A DNA stretch of 64,000 nt from Pleurodeles waltl. Lineage: Eukaryota; Chordata; Amphibia; Caudata; Salamandridae. This document shows, piece after piece, positions 12,715 through 23,822 of this stretch. A program made the position numbers and the translations under genes. The notes under the pieces are model-generated. The model was not told the origin of the DNA. It did not search any database and was given only the letters and a program-made list of their open reading frames with translations. Every line of letters starts with the position of its first letter. Positions within the stretch are counted from its first letter, which is position 1. The stretch is from contig NC_090440.1 of assembly GCF_031143425.1 (NCBI RefSeq), forward strand, positions 1,266,087,123 through 1,266,151,122. The letters run 5' to 3'.

Positions 12715-13160
12715 TCTTTTTGTTCTAGTTCAAAGCTTTTGCTTCCTTTGCGGTGGATCCTTGCGGTTTTGGCAGTAGTTGTCCTGCGGTTTGCATAGTT
12801 GCATGTTTTAGGTAAGTGAAAGCAATTTACTCTAAAGGAGTATTGTTGACATGCATGAATGAAATATTTGTAGGTGGTGTACTAAATGCAGTATTGTGTG
12901 TGAAATTGTCCTTAGATTTGAGCACAATGATATTTGTGTTGTCATATGTCTAATTTTCTTTTTTTCTTTTTTCTTTTTAGTGGGATATCATTGGTGATTG
13001 CTGTGTCTGTGCAGAGTAGTTGCTGGTGAGTAGCTTTTTCAGGCAAGTGAGTGGTATAGTTTTTTAGTACATAACTCTTTGTGATAAAGCTACACTTTGT
13101 TTATTACTTATTTTAGTGCTAGTTGTTGTTGGCAATCCATTTGTTGCTAGTGAGGATCAT
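12715..13160 (+). promoter_or_regulatory. Probable intron-containing 5' leader of the piggyBac transposase
   Basis: Alternating splice-like signals precede the first in-frame ATG. There is an acceptor 'tttgttctag' at 12720-12729, a donor 'ttttag|gtaagtg' near 12812, an acceptor 'cttttttctttttag' ending at 12980, a donor 'gctg|gtgagtag' near 13027, and an acceptor 'cttattttag' ending at 13116. This suggests two short non-coding exons joined to the coding exon. It is inferred from splice consensus only; a transcript would be needed to confirm it. Confidence 0.5.
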
Positions 13161-14824
13161 GGCTATCCGCAGAGTGACTGCTCAGCAGGTTGTTGGCATG
13201 CTCTTTGAGTCGTCTTCACACCATGATTACGAGACTGACTCTGCATCAGAGGCAGAGGAGGAAGAGAGAGATTCTGGCAGTGAGTTTTCTGTCCGAGAGT
13301 GTTCTTCTGATGAGGAATCTACTCTCAGTGCAGATGAAGGGCCTGTGTTAGAGGAGGACATTGATGTGCCAAGAGTGCAGCAGCCTGGGGCTGAAGGGTT
13401 TCCCATTAGAAGACCTGACACCTGGATTGTCCCAAACATGGAGCAGTCACAGTTACCTGCATTTACTGGTCTCCCAGAGTGTAGAGTGAATACGGAAAAC
13501 TTTTTGCCTGTCCATTTCTTTCACTTGTTTATAGACGATGTATTTTTGGATGAGATTGTGGAGCAGACTAATTTGTCTGCAGTGCAATACTGGCTTCTTA
13601 TTTGTCTACTAGTCCCTTGATGGCAACGGCTATATTTCCTGCAACTATGACACGTAATCGCTATTTGCTTCTTCTTCGTGTGCTGCGTTTTGTAGACAAT
13701 GCTTTAGCCTTGCCACAAGATCACCCTGATTGTGACCGTCTTTTTAAGATTAGGCCTGTCCTTGATCATTTTGTAGATCGGTTTTCAGAGGTCTATGTTC
13801 CAGGCAAATAGATAAGTGTGGACAAGTCTTTGGTCCTTTTCAAGGGGCGTTTAGTTTTTAAGCAGTGCATTCCTAGTAAGAAGGCACGGTATGGGATTAA
13901 ATTGTATATGCTGTCAGAAAGCAGTACAGGATATGTGTATAATTTCTGGGTCTACACTGGTAGGGATTCCAGTATTGACTCTCCTGGTTGTCCGGCCACT
14001 TTTGGAGTTAGGGAAAGAATTGTGTGGGAACTTGGTAGACGACTCTTTAACAAAGGTCACCATTTGTGCGTAGATAATTTCTACACTGGAGTGCAATTGT
14101 TCGAGGAGTTGTTTAGAGTGGACACTGTTGCTTGTGGCACAATCAGTTCCAACCGGAAAGGCTATCCAAGGGAGCTTGTCTGAAAAAACTTGAGAGGGGA
14201 AAGTGCAGTGCCTTGCGGAATAATGAGCTGCTAGCTCTGAAATTTTCAGACAGGAGGGATGTGTACATGCTATCTACCATCCATGATGAGAGTACTTCTC
14301 CTGTGACTTTTTGGGGTCAGGTTGCAGAAGTGCGCAAACCTGCGTGCATTTTGGACTACAATAGGCACATGGGTGGTGTTGGTAGAGTAGATCTGAGGTT
14401 GGAACCTCACACTGCTCTTCGAAAGTCTTACATGTGGTATAAAAAGTTGGCCCTACATTTATTTCATTTGGCAACTTTTAATGCTTTTATTGTGTTCAAG
14501 GATTGTTCACCTGAGTCAAGGATGACATTTGTTAAATTTCAGGAGTCAGTGATAGAAAGCCTTATTGTGGTGCAACAGGCAAGAGTTCCTAGAGTAGAAG
14601 TGGTGGAGGATGTGGCTAGATTGAAAGATCAGCACTTTCCAGATCACATTCCTCCCACTCCCAAAAAAGACTTGCCCACAAAGAAATGTAGAGTATGTGT
14701 CCCGAGAGAAATCCGGAGGGAGAGCCGGATGTACTGCCCCGATTGCCCTTCAAAGCCTGGGCTGTGTGTGCCCGGCTGTTTTAGAAGTTACTACACCAAG
14801 AAAAACGTTTGGGAAATACCGTGA
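13159..14824 (+). pseudogene. PiggyBac transposase (PGBD4-like), broken
   Basis: DDE transposase of the DDE_Tnp_1_7 type. The start 'MAIRRVTAQQ' at 13159 is the first ATG after the last leader acceptor. An acidic N-terminus (about residues 25-70) is followed by the family block 'NFLPVHFFHLFIDD'. The catalytic aspartates are visible in 'ISVDKSL' (about 13815), 'LCVDNFYTG' (about 14070) and 'LDYNRHMGGVGRVD' (about 14350). A Cys-rich C-terminal finger with CxxC spacing lies at 14689-14800, and the frame ends TGA at 14822-14824. It is non-functional: a frameshift near 13590-13620, a TAG at 13809-13811 where a sense codon is expected just before the first catalytic block, and a second frameshift near 14170-14183. 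Total coding length is about 555 codons, normal for the family. It sits centrally in the element with its own poly(A) signal. Confidence 0.93.
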
Positions 14825-14973
14825 GCGTAAACTGCCTATTTTATATTTTCATATGTTCAGTTTCATGGTTGGCATTACTGTCATGTATTTAGTTAGAGCT
14901 TTTGTGTTTGTAATTTTGTTCTTATTTTATAATTAGTTATTGGTTTCTTTGTTGTTTATAAACAAAAAAAAGT

Positions 14974-15240
14974 GATGGCGGTGTGCGTGGGGTGGCGCTT
15001 GGCTGGCGGTGTGCGTCGGGTGGTGCTTGGCTGGTGGTGTGCGTGGGGTGGCGCTTGGCTGGTGGTGTGCTTGGGGTGGCGCTTGGCTGTCGGTGTGCGT
15101 GGGGTTGCGCTTGGCTGGCGGTGTGCGTGTGGTGGCGCTTGGCTGGTGGTGTGCTTGGGGTGGCGCTTGGCTGGCGGTGTGCGTGGGGTGGCGCTTGGCT
15201 GGCGGTGTGCGTGTGGTGGCGCTTGGCTAGCAGTGCCAGC
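14974..15240 (+). repeat. Minisatellite, ~29-bp unit, in the piggyBac 3' region
   Basis: About nine copies of 'gtgtgcgtggggtggcgctt' plus 'ggctggcg', with small changes between copies. It starts about 150 bp after the transposase stop. The ORFs across it in both directions are repetitive artefacts. Confidence 0.9.
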
Positions 15241-15538
15241 CAAACGGCAGTCCACACACTCATCAGCTGGTGTGATTGCTGTATCAGGCATGTGGGCATA
15301 TAAAAGTGATGGGCCCTTGACTGGCGCTGTCTGTCGATGCGAGTATTGTAATGTGCTGGGCCCGTGGCTGGCGGCGTGAATGGTCTTGTGCATGTCATGT
15401 ATGAAAGGTGTGTGAATGGACTGTAAAGTGGTTGGTGCCTTGTCGTGGCTTTACAGTTCACATGCTGTGAGTCATTGGTTCAGTTTTTTGGCCTTTCAGT
15501 TATTAACAGTGCATTTCACTTTTGTGAAATCCCTTGTT

Positions 15539-15544
15539 AATAAA
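15539..15544 (+). promoter_or_regulatory. Poly(A) signal AATAAA after the piggyBac transposase
   Basis: AATAAA about 715 bp downstream of the transposase stop, preceded by a T-rich stretch and a short inverted pair (TTTCAC..GTGAAA, 15514-15530). It is the first AATAAA on the plus strand after the gene, so it plausibly ends the transposase mRNA. Confidence 0.5.
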
Positions 15545-16169
15545 ATTTGATCTACTGAACCATCACTCACCCTTGTGCCAAATCCAACCAGTATGTGTGG
15601 TAAAAATTAAAAAACCTGCTCCGCTGTAATCAGGCGTCACAGCACACTTGTGACATGCTAGGTGTTTCAGGTGGGACCCCGATGATGAAGCATGACACCA
15701 ACTTGGTTGGTGGGTAAGGGGTCTTTTTCACATAACCTAAGTGCGTTTCTTTTCACAATTTTAGTGTTTGGCACATCACAGACGTATGTGGACACATCAA
15801 AATGATATATTACAAAACTACCTGCGTTTGGCGGGGAGGGGGCACCTATGTTTTTGGTCCTGGGCCCGGCCTTCATCTAGGGAAACCTACTAAACCCAGA
15901 CATTTTTTAAAACTAGGCACCCCAAGGAGTCCAGGAAGGTGTGGCTTGCGTGGATCCCCCAACATTTTCTTACCCAGACTCCTCTGCAAACCTCAAAATA
16001 TCCTTAAAAAAGCATATTTTCCTGACTTTTGTTTGTAAGATCACTGCTCCAGCACAAAATTCCTACTCCCCAGCGTTCCCCTCAGTCTCCCAAGTAAAAT
16101 GACACCTCACTTGTGTGGGTTCCCAAAGCAGAGTCAGCCTAAAGATGTATAAATGAAGAATATGTGCTT

Positions 16170-18590
16170 ATAAACTCGCTGTGCTATCCCCATAATCTCT
16201 ACAAGTTTGTGGCCTTTTTCTGTTGCAGGCACCTGGCCCATCCACACAAGTGAGGTATCATTTTTATCGGGAGACTTGGGGGAATGCTGGGTGGAAGGAA
16301 ATGTGTGGCTCCTCTCAGATTCTAGAACGTTCTGTCACCAAAATGAGAGGAAACACTGTTTTTTTAGCCAACTTTTGAGGTTTGTAAAAGATTCTGGGTA
16401 ACAGAACCTGGAAAGAGCCCCACAAGTCACCCCATCTTAGATTCCCCTAGGTCTCTAGTTTTAAAAAAATGCACAGGTTTGGTAGGTTTCCCTAGGTGCC
16501 GGCTGAGCTAGTGGCCAAAATCTACAGGTAGGCACTTTGCAAAAAACACCTCTGTTTTCTGTAGAAAAATGTGATGTGTCCATGTTGTGTTTTGGGGCAT
16601 TTCTTGTCACGGGTGCTAGACCCACCCACACAAGTGAGGTATCCTTTTCTATCGGCAGACTTGGGGGAACGCTGCGCGGAAGGAAATCTGAGGCTCCTCT
16701 CAGATTCCAGAACTTTCTGTCACCGAAATGTGAGGAAAATGTGTTTTTTAGCCAAATTTTGAGGTTTGCAAAGGATTCTGGGTAACAGAACCTGGTGAGA
16801 GCCTCACAAGTCACCCCATCTTGGATTCCCCTAAGTCTCTAGTGTTAAAAAAATGCACAGGGTTGGTAGGTTTCCGTAGCTGCCGGCTGAGCTAGAGGCC
16901 AAAATCTACAGGTAGGCACTTTGCAAAAAACACCTCTGTTTTCTGTAGAAAAATGTGATGTGTCCATGTTGTGTTTTGGGGCATTTCCTGTCGTGGGCGC
17001 TAGGCCTACCCACACAAGTGAAGTATCACTTTTATCGGCAGACTTGTGGGAATGCTGGGTGGATGGAAATTTGTGGCTCCTCTCAGATTCCAGAACTTTC
17101 TGTCACTGAAATGTGAGGAAAATGTGTTTTTTTAGCCAAATGTGGAGGTTTGCAAAGGATTCTGGGTAAGAGAACCTGGTGAGACCCCCACCAATCACCC
17201 CATCTTGGATTTCCCTAGGTCTCTAGTTTTAAAAAATGCACAGGTTTGGTAGGTTTCCCTAGGTGCCGGCTGAGCTAGTGGCCAAAATCTACAGATAGGC
17301 ACTTTGCAAAAAACACCTCTGCTTTCTTTAGAAAAATGTTATATGTCCACGTTGTGTTTTGCGGCATTTCCTGTCGCGGGCTCTAGGCCTACCCACACAA
17401 GTGAGGTATCATTTATATCGGGAGACTTGTGGGAATGCTGGGTGGAAGGACATTTGTGGCTCCTCTCAGATTCCAGAACTTTCTGTCACCGAAAAGTGAG
17501 GAAAAAGTGTTTCTTTAGCCAAATTTTGAGGTTTGCAAGGGATTCTGGGTAACAGAACCTGGTGAGAGCCCCACAAGTCACCCCATCTTGGATTCCCCCG
17601 AAGTCTCTAGTTTTAAAAAATGCACAGGTTTGGTAGGTTTCCCTAGGTGCCGGCTGAGCTAGAGGCCAAAATCTACAGGTAGGCACTTTGCAAAAAACAC
17701 CTCTGCTTTCTGTAGAAAAATGTTATATGTCCAAGTTGTGTTTTGGGGCCTTTCCTGTCACGGGCTCTAGGCCTACCCACACAAGTGAGGTATCCTTTTC
17801 TATCGGCAGACTTGGGGGAACGCTGCGTGGAAGGAAATCTGTGGCTCCTCTCAGATTGCAGAACTTTCTGTCACCGAAATGTGAGGAAAACGTGTTTTTT
17901 TGCCACATTTTGAGGTTTGCAATGGATTCTGGGTAACAGAACCTGGTGAGAGCCTCACAAGTCACCCCATCTTGGATTCCCCTAGGTCTCTATTGTTAAA
18001 AAATGCACAGGTTTGGTAGGTTTCCCTATGTGCCGGCTGAGCTACAGGCCAAAATCTACAGGTAGGCACTTTGCAAAAAACACCTCTGCTTTCTCCAGAA
18101 AAATGTTATATGTCCACGTTGTGTTTTGGGCCATTTCCTGTCGCGGGCTCTAGGCCTACCCACACAAGTGAGGTATCATTTTTATCAGGAGACTTGTGGG
18201 AATGCTGGGTGGAAGGACATTTGTGGCTCCTCTCAGATTCCAGAACTTTCTGTCACCGAAATGTGAGGAAAAAGTGTTTCTTTAGCCAAATTTTGAGGTT
18301 TGTAAGGGATTCGATTCTGGGTAACAGAACCTGGTGAGAGCCGCACAAGTCACCCCATCTTGGATTCCCCGAGGTCTCTAGTTTAAAAAAATGCACAGGT
18401 TTGGTAGGTTTCCCTAGGTGCCGGCTGAGCTAGAGGCCAAAATCTACAGGTAGGTAATTTGCAAAAAACACCTCTGTTTTCTGTAGAAAAATGTGATGTG
18501 TCCATGTTGTGTTTTGGGGCATTTCCTGTCGCAGGCACAAGGCCTACCCACACAAGTGAGGCAGCATTTGTATCGGGAGACTTGGGGGAA
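16170..18590 (+). repeat. ~385-bp tandem array inside piggyBac (about 6.3 units)
   Basis: The phrase 'gcacaggtttggtaggttt' or a near copy recurs near 16471, 16857, 17236, 17624, 18006 and 18395, a period of 379-388 bp. Each unit also has 'acccacacaagtgaggtatc', 'ctcagattccagaactttct' and 'ggattctgggtaacagaacc'. Units are about 90-95% alike by eye. The recurring 60-88 codon ORFs (beginning MQKTPL) are copies of one unit and not genes. Confidence 0.92.
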
Positions 18591-19586
18591 CATAGAATAG
18601 CAAAACAAGTTTTATTGCTCCTTGCCTTTCTCTACATTTTGTCCTTCCAAAAATGAGAGTGTGTAAAAAAGACATCTATTTGAGAAATGCCCTGTAATTC
18701 ACATGCTAGTTTGCCCACCCCGGAATTCAGAGATGTGCAAATAACCACTGCTCCTCAACACCTTATCTTGTGCCAATTTTGGAAATACAAAGGTTTTCTT
18801 GATAGCTATTTTTCACTGCAGGGTGCAGCTCATTTATTGGCTCTGGGTACCTAGGGTTCTTGATGAACCTACAAGCCCTATATATCCCCACAACCAGAAG
18901 AGTCCAGCAGACGTAACAATATATTGCTTTAAAAAATCTGACATTGCAGGAAAAAGTTACAGAGAAAAATGTAGAGAACAATTGCTGTTTTTTTTTCACC
19001 TCAATGTCAATATTTTTTTTATTTCAGTTGTTATTTTCTATAGGAAACCCTTGTAGGATCTACACAAATTACCCCTTGCTGAATTCAGAATTGTGTCTAC
19101 TGTTCAGAAATGTTTAGGTTTCTGGGATCCAGCATTGGTTTCATGCCCATTTCTGTCACTAACTGGAAGGAGGCTGAAAGCACAAAAAATTGTAAAAATG
19201 GGGTATGTCCCAGTATAATGCCAAAATTGTGTTGAAAAATTGGGTTTTCTGATTCACGTCTGCCTGTTCCTGAAAGCTGGGAAGCTGGTGATTTTAGCAC
19301 CGCAAACCCTTTGTTGATGCCATTTTCAGGTTCTGCAGCCCCTTTTTCCCATTTGTTTGAAAAAAACGAAATTTTCACTGTATTTTGGGTAATGTCTTAG
19401 CCTCCTTCAGGGGAACCCACCAAGTCTGGGTTCCTCTAGAATCCCTAGGGTGTTGGAGAAAAAGGATGCAAATTTGGCGTGGGTAGCTTATGTGTACAAA
19501 AAGTTCTGAGGGCCTAAGCGAGAACTATTCCAAATATGCAAAAAAGGACTGGCACAGGAGGGGGAAAAGGCCTAGCAGCGAAGGGG
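18591..19586 (+). other. PiggyBac right end, non-coding
   Basis: Follows the 385-bp array without a break in style and ends in the terminal sequence 'ggcctagcagcgaagggg' before TTAA. A TATA-free, T-rich sequence; no ORF with domains. Confidence 0.5.
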
Positions 19587-20975
19587 TTAATATACAAATA
19601 ACCCTTACTCTCTTTCACCCTGGCACTGTCCCCATGCATTTATTTTTATTATACAAGTATACTCTATCTCTCATTCTACAAATTAAGGGATTTATTTTAT
19701 TGTAAACCTTGCTCCCCCTTCCACATGCCACAACAATGTTACAAATATCCAAAATCCACTGCAAAGACTAAATAGGCCACAAATCACCCAGACAGTCCCT
19801 AATAGTGTACTTACAATGGGACCTCTTTAATTTGGCTAAAATTTTTAAAAATGAAAAACAACTTCTAAAATATTTTTTCTCTAGTTGAGGTTTGAATCCT
19901 AGCCACTAAACCAAGCACTCCATGATTGAACAGAGTTGCCAAAATGTCATGTAATTAGAGAGTCTCTGAAGAAGTCCTTCTTTTATTTCCATGGTAATTT
20001 TTAGGTTACCTGCCACAAATTCACAGTTGCTTTTCACACTTGATCAACAAATAACCCTTTCTCTCTTTCATCCTGGCATTGGTCCCATCCATTGTTTTTT
20101 ATTATACACGCTTCCTCTATCTCTCATTCCACAAATTAAGGGATTTATTTCATTGTAAACTTTGCTCCTTCTTCCACATGCCACAGTATGTGACAAATTA
20201 TTAACCTGCACTGCTGTGACAAAATAGGCCACAAATCACCCAGAGAGTTCCAGGGGGTGATTTACAATGGGACCGCTTTCATTTGGCTAACATTTTAAAA
20301 ATATGAAAAACTACTTCAAAAATGATTTTTCTCCAGGTGAGGTTTGAACCCTGGTCAGAATCAATATTAACAGAAACATTTAACCACTAGAACAAATGAT
20401 TTAAGGAAAGTTTGAACTGGTAAACTGCATTGTAACCAGAGAAATGTTGACAAAGTCCTTTTATTTCCATGGCATATTTTATCTTACATGCCACAAATTC
20501 ACAGTTGCTTTTCACACTTAATAAACAAATAACACTTCCTCTCTTTCACCCTGGCACTAGCCCATGCATTTATTAATATTATACAAGACTCCTCTGTCTC
20601 GCATTTCGCAAATTCAGGGATTCTTTCATAGCAAACTAGTCCCCCTTCTACATACCACAGCATGTCACCACTTTTGACATGCACTGAAATGAATAAATAG
20701 GCCTCAGATCTCTCAGACAGTGCTAGGGGTTGATTTACAATGAGACTTCTGTCATTTAGGTAAAATAAAACAAAATGAAAAACAACATAAACTTCCGTAT
20801 CTCCAGGTAGGGTTTGAACCCTGGTCAAAAGGGATATGTAGCTAGATACTTAGCCACTATACCAACAAAATTCTTCACAACAAGTTGTGAAAAAATGCCT
20901 TGCAATCATAGAAATGGTATGGAGGTCCTTATTTTATGTACATTATGATTTTAAGTTACATGCCACAAATTGAGA
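19587..20975 (-). repeat. Right half of the ~465-bp tandem array
   Basis: Three further units, continuing the array of 10200-11134. B-box-like 'ggtttgaa(t/c)cc' sequences, read on the minus strand, lie near 19885, 20340 and 20811. A-box-like 'tagtggtta' counterparts precede each. The last unit breaks off near 20975, after 'acatgccacaaattgaga', where DIRS-like sequence begins. Confidence 0.75.
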
Positions 20976-21169
20976 TATACCTAGCCATGGTGTCTGAAAG
21001 ATTACATTTTATTAAAGAAGCAGAGGCAAATATATTGCTTTCTTTTCTTGCTTTAATGAACACGGGAGGCAAGAAAAAAATTAATTACCCAGAAAACCCT
21101 TGGAAAGAACTGCTAAGTTGCATCACAATAGAAAAATAAATTTTATTATAAGATCCAGAAGCTTAAACT

Positions 21170-21560
21170 ATGCCTGTTCAAAGCAATGAAATAACAGATT
21201 CAGACAGATGATCAATTGGTTTAAAACAAAAGGGTCTAAACCTATTAATGTTTGAACAATCTGCATATCTGAGAATATCATTTAAACTTACACTCCCCAG
21301 AAGGCCCAAGAGGTCATAGCCTCTTTAACTGAATGGGTGCCAAAAGAATCGGTAGAAATGCCAGCCAAAGACATGACCACCTAACTCAAAGAGCTGAAGT
21401 AGGAGCAAACACAGGCTTATGGGGTTTTTGAAAGGAAATAAGGAGTTAGGAAGAGGAGGAGCTTCTGAGTTCTGCAGTTCGTGAAACGTAAGTCTTTAAA
21501 CAATTGTCAATACACACTTTAGGTTGAGAGTGAAAAACAGGGTAATGGATTGATGGTAAA
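21170..21560 (-). pseudogene. DIRS tyrosine recombinase, C-terminal fragment
   Basis: Minus-strand translation, with frame changes, gives blocks in the order expected for a DIRS-type tyrosine recombinase: 'CLKTYVSRT' (about 21510), 'SFQKPHKPV' (about 21425), 'FGTHSVKEA' (about 21335) and 'DILRYADCSN' (about 21280). The HxxR box appears as HSVK, so the catalytic Arg is lost. It carries several stops and at least one frameshift (near 21290). It lies on the same strand as the DIRS fragments at 48660-49078 and 57787-61035 and would be the 3' end of that element. Confidence 0.6.
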
Positions 21561-21628
21561 TAGTTTTGGAATATCTATTTGCCTGAGAATAAACCCCTAT
21601 GGAGCAATAATGGAAAGAGGATACATCT

Positions 21629-22150
21629 ATGGCCAGATTTACAAGGTCCAGTCATCTCTTAGTGCCAAACCTGCACCATATTTTTATGCTAATGTTGTGT
21701 TAAGGAGGCCATTCTCCTTCACCATATTTGGAGTGACAAAACTCATGCATTGCGCCACTTTGTAACCCCATGTGCCACATTATGCCTGTGCCAGGTATAA
21801 TGTATGCAAGGGGGGTTCCCATGCAGGGAATCACGAAAATTTTCATTTCACTGTGCCATTTTTAGCATTTAGCATCATTGTTAATGACTTGTTAAGGAAG
21901 GCTTTAAAATGACGCACTCATTACTTTCAATGGGCTTCCTTTTACTTTGCAAGGTTAGCTCCACAATTTATGGCGCTAATTCTGCAAAGTACCACAATAG
22001 CATCCAAAATCTGTAATGCTATTGCTAACATGAGCTGTGGTGTGCTGTATTGTAAATATAGCACAAACATTGTGTCAGTAGGGGGTGCAGGGGGGCACAT
22101 AAAAAGTGGCACATCAAAGCTGATGCACCACTTTCTTGTAGATATGGCCT
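21629..22150. mobile_element. Non-autonomous DNA transposon with ~15-bp imperfect TIR
   Basis: Left end 'ggccagatttacaag' (21631-21645) and right end 'cttgtagatatggcc' (22135-22149) are inverted, with two mismatches. The element is about 520 bp with no coding region. The superfamily is not clear and no target duplication was identified. Confidence 0.6.
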
Positions 22151-22169
22151 CCAAATGCTTTACCATCAG

Positions 22170-22283
22170 AGACACATTTGATAGAGACCAAACACAAAAG
22201 CACAGCCTTAGGGTGGTCATCCCACAACTTTTGGCCTTCCTCCCTCCACTTTTCTTACACTGGTTTTGCTGGTTTTAGGATTC
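22170..22283 (+). mobile_element. LTR-B copy 2, left fragment
   Basis: Matches 3550-3640 of the solo LTR-B ('cagccttagggtggtcat', 'cttcctccctccactttt', 'gttttaggatt'). It stops exactly where the ERV begins, and LTR-B resumes after the ERV at 44154. The left border is degraded. Confidence 0.8.
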
Positions 22284-23780
22284 TGAGAGAGCGTAGTTTA
22301 AACATTACCTATTTTAGATGTGAAATGCTCATATTAACAATGCTGCATAAATAATATTATTCATTGAAACGTATTTTAAACATAGAAGAAATATTGTACG
22401 CCTAAACTAATGTTGACTATAAGAAGTAATCGCTTGTATTATCATTAATTGAATATGTTAACACGTATGAAAAATTGCATTTATTAGAATCCATAAGCCT
22501 AAGTTAGCATGAGTCGAAAAACTAGCTGTGTAACTCTCATATTAAAGTATATTTTTCTGTTTCTCCAGTGTGCTGACTCGCAAAAGGCCATGACCTAGCA
22601 TTTGTTCTTTTCCTCCGCTTATTGTATCATTGACTGTTATATTCTCATCCGCATGCTAGTTGCTTTAGCATAAAATCATACACTTCGCAACAAGAATATG
22701 GACACACTCAAGGACACTGAACCACGGTAAAGAGAACTCTTGACCCGAAGAACGTGCCAGAAAATGAAGTAACCCCGGATGTGCGACCTACGAAAAACAT
22801 CAATTATGAAGACCAATCAAAATGCTATAATTTATCATAAAATGACAAATGCATTACTTAATGTATAATTTGATAGGTTACAGATAGTGGGGTGTAGTGA
22901 TTAACCAATAGAAATTTGGGGAAATATATTATGAAAAAGGGATAAAAACCCATGACACAGGAGACTCGCAGCATTAGGTAGGGAATGATATCGATTGCAT
23001 CCAGAAACTCTGTCACTTTATTTGGTGATTTGAGACTTAGACAAAACTATCCTCACCCATAGACCGTCCCATTACACTTTCCTCCTTATGAGGGAAGTGC
23101 CCCGCTCTTACACTAGATAGACTGACGGCGATCAACTGATGTCCTGAAGACGAAGACTGATCATGTATGCTGACCTATCCCGAGGAGGGTAATTATATTG
23201 TTGCTATTGAAATTCACTTATTTGCCTTTCCTTTCTAGGTACCAACTGCTGTGTATTTTTGATTAGGGACCTTAGATGTTTTCCAAATTGGTGTTCTAAA
23301 TTGTTTTGCATGAAGTCCAACATGCTGATGCTAATTGGTGCGTAGATGAGGTATTCCTCTTGACTGACATGACTGATGTGGTGCTAGGCTGAACTAAACA
23401 CCTATGAGGTTTTACGTGTTAGACTTGTTACTCTTCATATTACTATCTTATGTTTGAGATCTTTGCATTATTACCGCATTGTGATTATGCCCTTTCGCTT
23501 CTTGGTTTTTGAGATTAATACGTTTGCTATTAGATTGTAATCAATAGGGAATAAAATTCACAAAACTTCAGTAAGGTGTGGTTATTCATGACTGAAAGGT
23601 CATGGTTGCGCCGACAGTTTTAACAAATGTCTAAACTGAAATATATTGTGGTGATATATGTTGATGACATTATTGACATATTGCTTGACATATTGACCAG
23701 TCACCTCGTCTTACGGTGTCTCACCACTGGGTCAAAAGATTCATCGGCCTAAAACGAGTCCTAATGTGTATAAATTAACA
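22284..23780 (+). repeat. ERV 5' LTR
   Basis: Begins TGAGAGAGCG and is shared up to '...ttaaca' with the inverted copy. Length 1,497 bp. Candidate promoter elements are CCAAT at 22905-22909 and a TATA-like 'gataaaaa' at 22941-22948. AATAAA is at 23550-23555. Both promoter motifs lie in the ~286 bp missing from the inverted LTR. The true 3' border could be up to ~20 bp further right, because the PBS-like sequence starts at 23803. Confidence 0.85.
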
Positions 23781-23802
23781 TAGGAGGACGCGTTATCAGT
23801 TC

Positions 23803-23822
23803 TGGTAGCAGAGCGATGGTTT
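23803..23822 (+). promoter_or_regulatory. Primer binding site-like sequence, initiator tRNA-Met type
   Basis: TGGTAGCAGAG matches the complement of the 3' end of vertebrate initiator tRNA-Met for 11 nt. One extra C follows, and then GATGGTT continues the match. The 22-nt gap from the apparent LTR end is larger than usual. Confidence 0.55.

Larger units (their letters stand above)
11131..19590 (+). mobile_element. PiggyBac DNA transposon, 8,452 bp (11135-19586), TSD TTAA
   Basis: TTAA stands at 11131-11134 and 19587-19590, the exact target duplication of the piggyBac superfamily. The ends form an imperfect terminal inverted repeat: CTCCTTCTGTGCC on the left against CCCCTTCGCTGCT on the right, read inward. 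Removing the element rejoins a tandem-array unit at 'cacactTTAAtatacaaataac', matching 'cacacttaataaacaaataac' at 20513-20532. Inside, in order, are a GC-rich hairpin array, an intron-containing leader, the transposase, a 28-bp minisatellite, a poly(A) signal, and a ~385-bp tandem array. Its size is far above the 2-3 kb common for the superfamily. Confidence 0.93.

Noticed and set aside
14937..15461. A 174-codon minus-strand ORF rich in His, Thr, Ala and Pro
   Set aside because: It is the translated 29-bp minisatellite, and similar ORFs exist in several frames.
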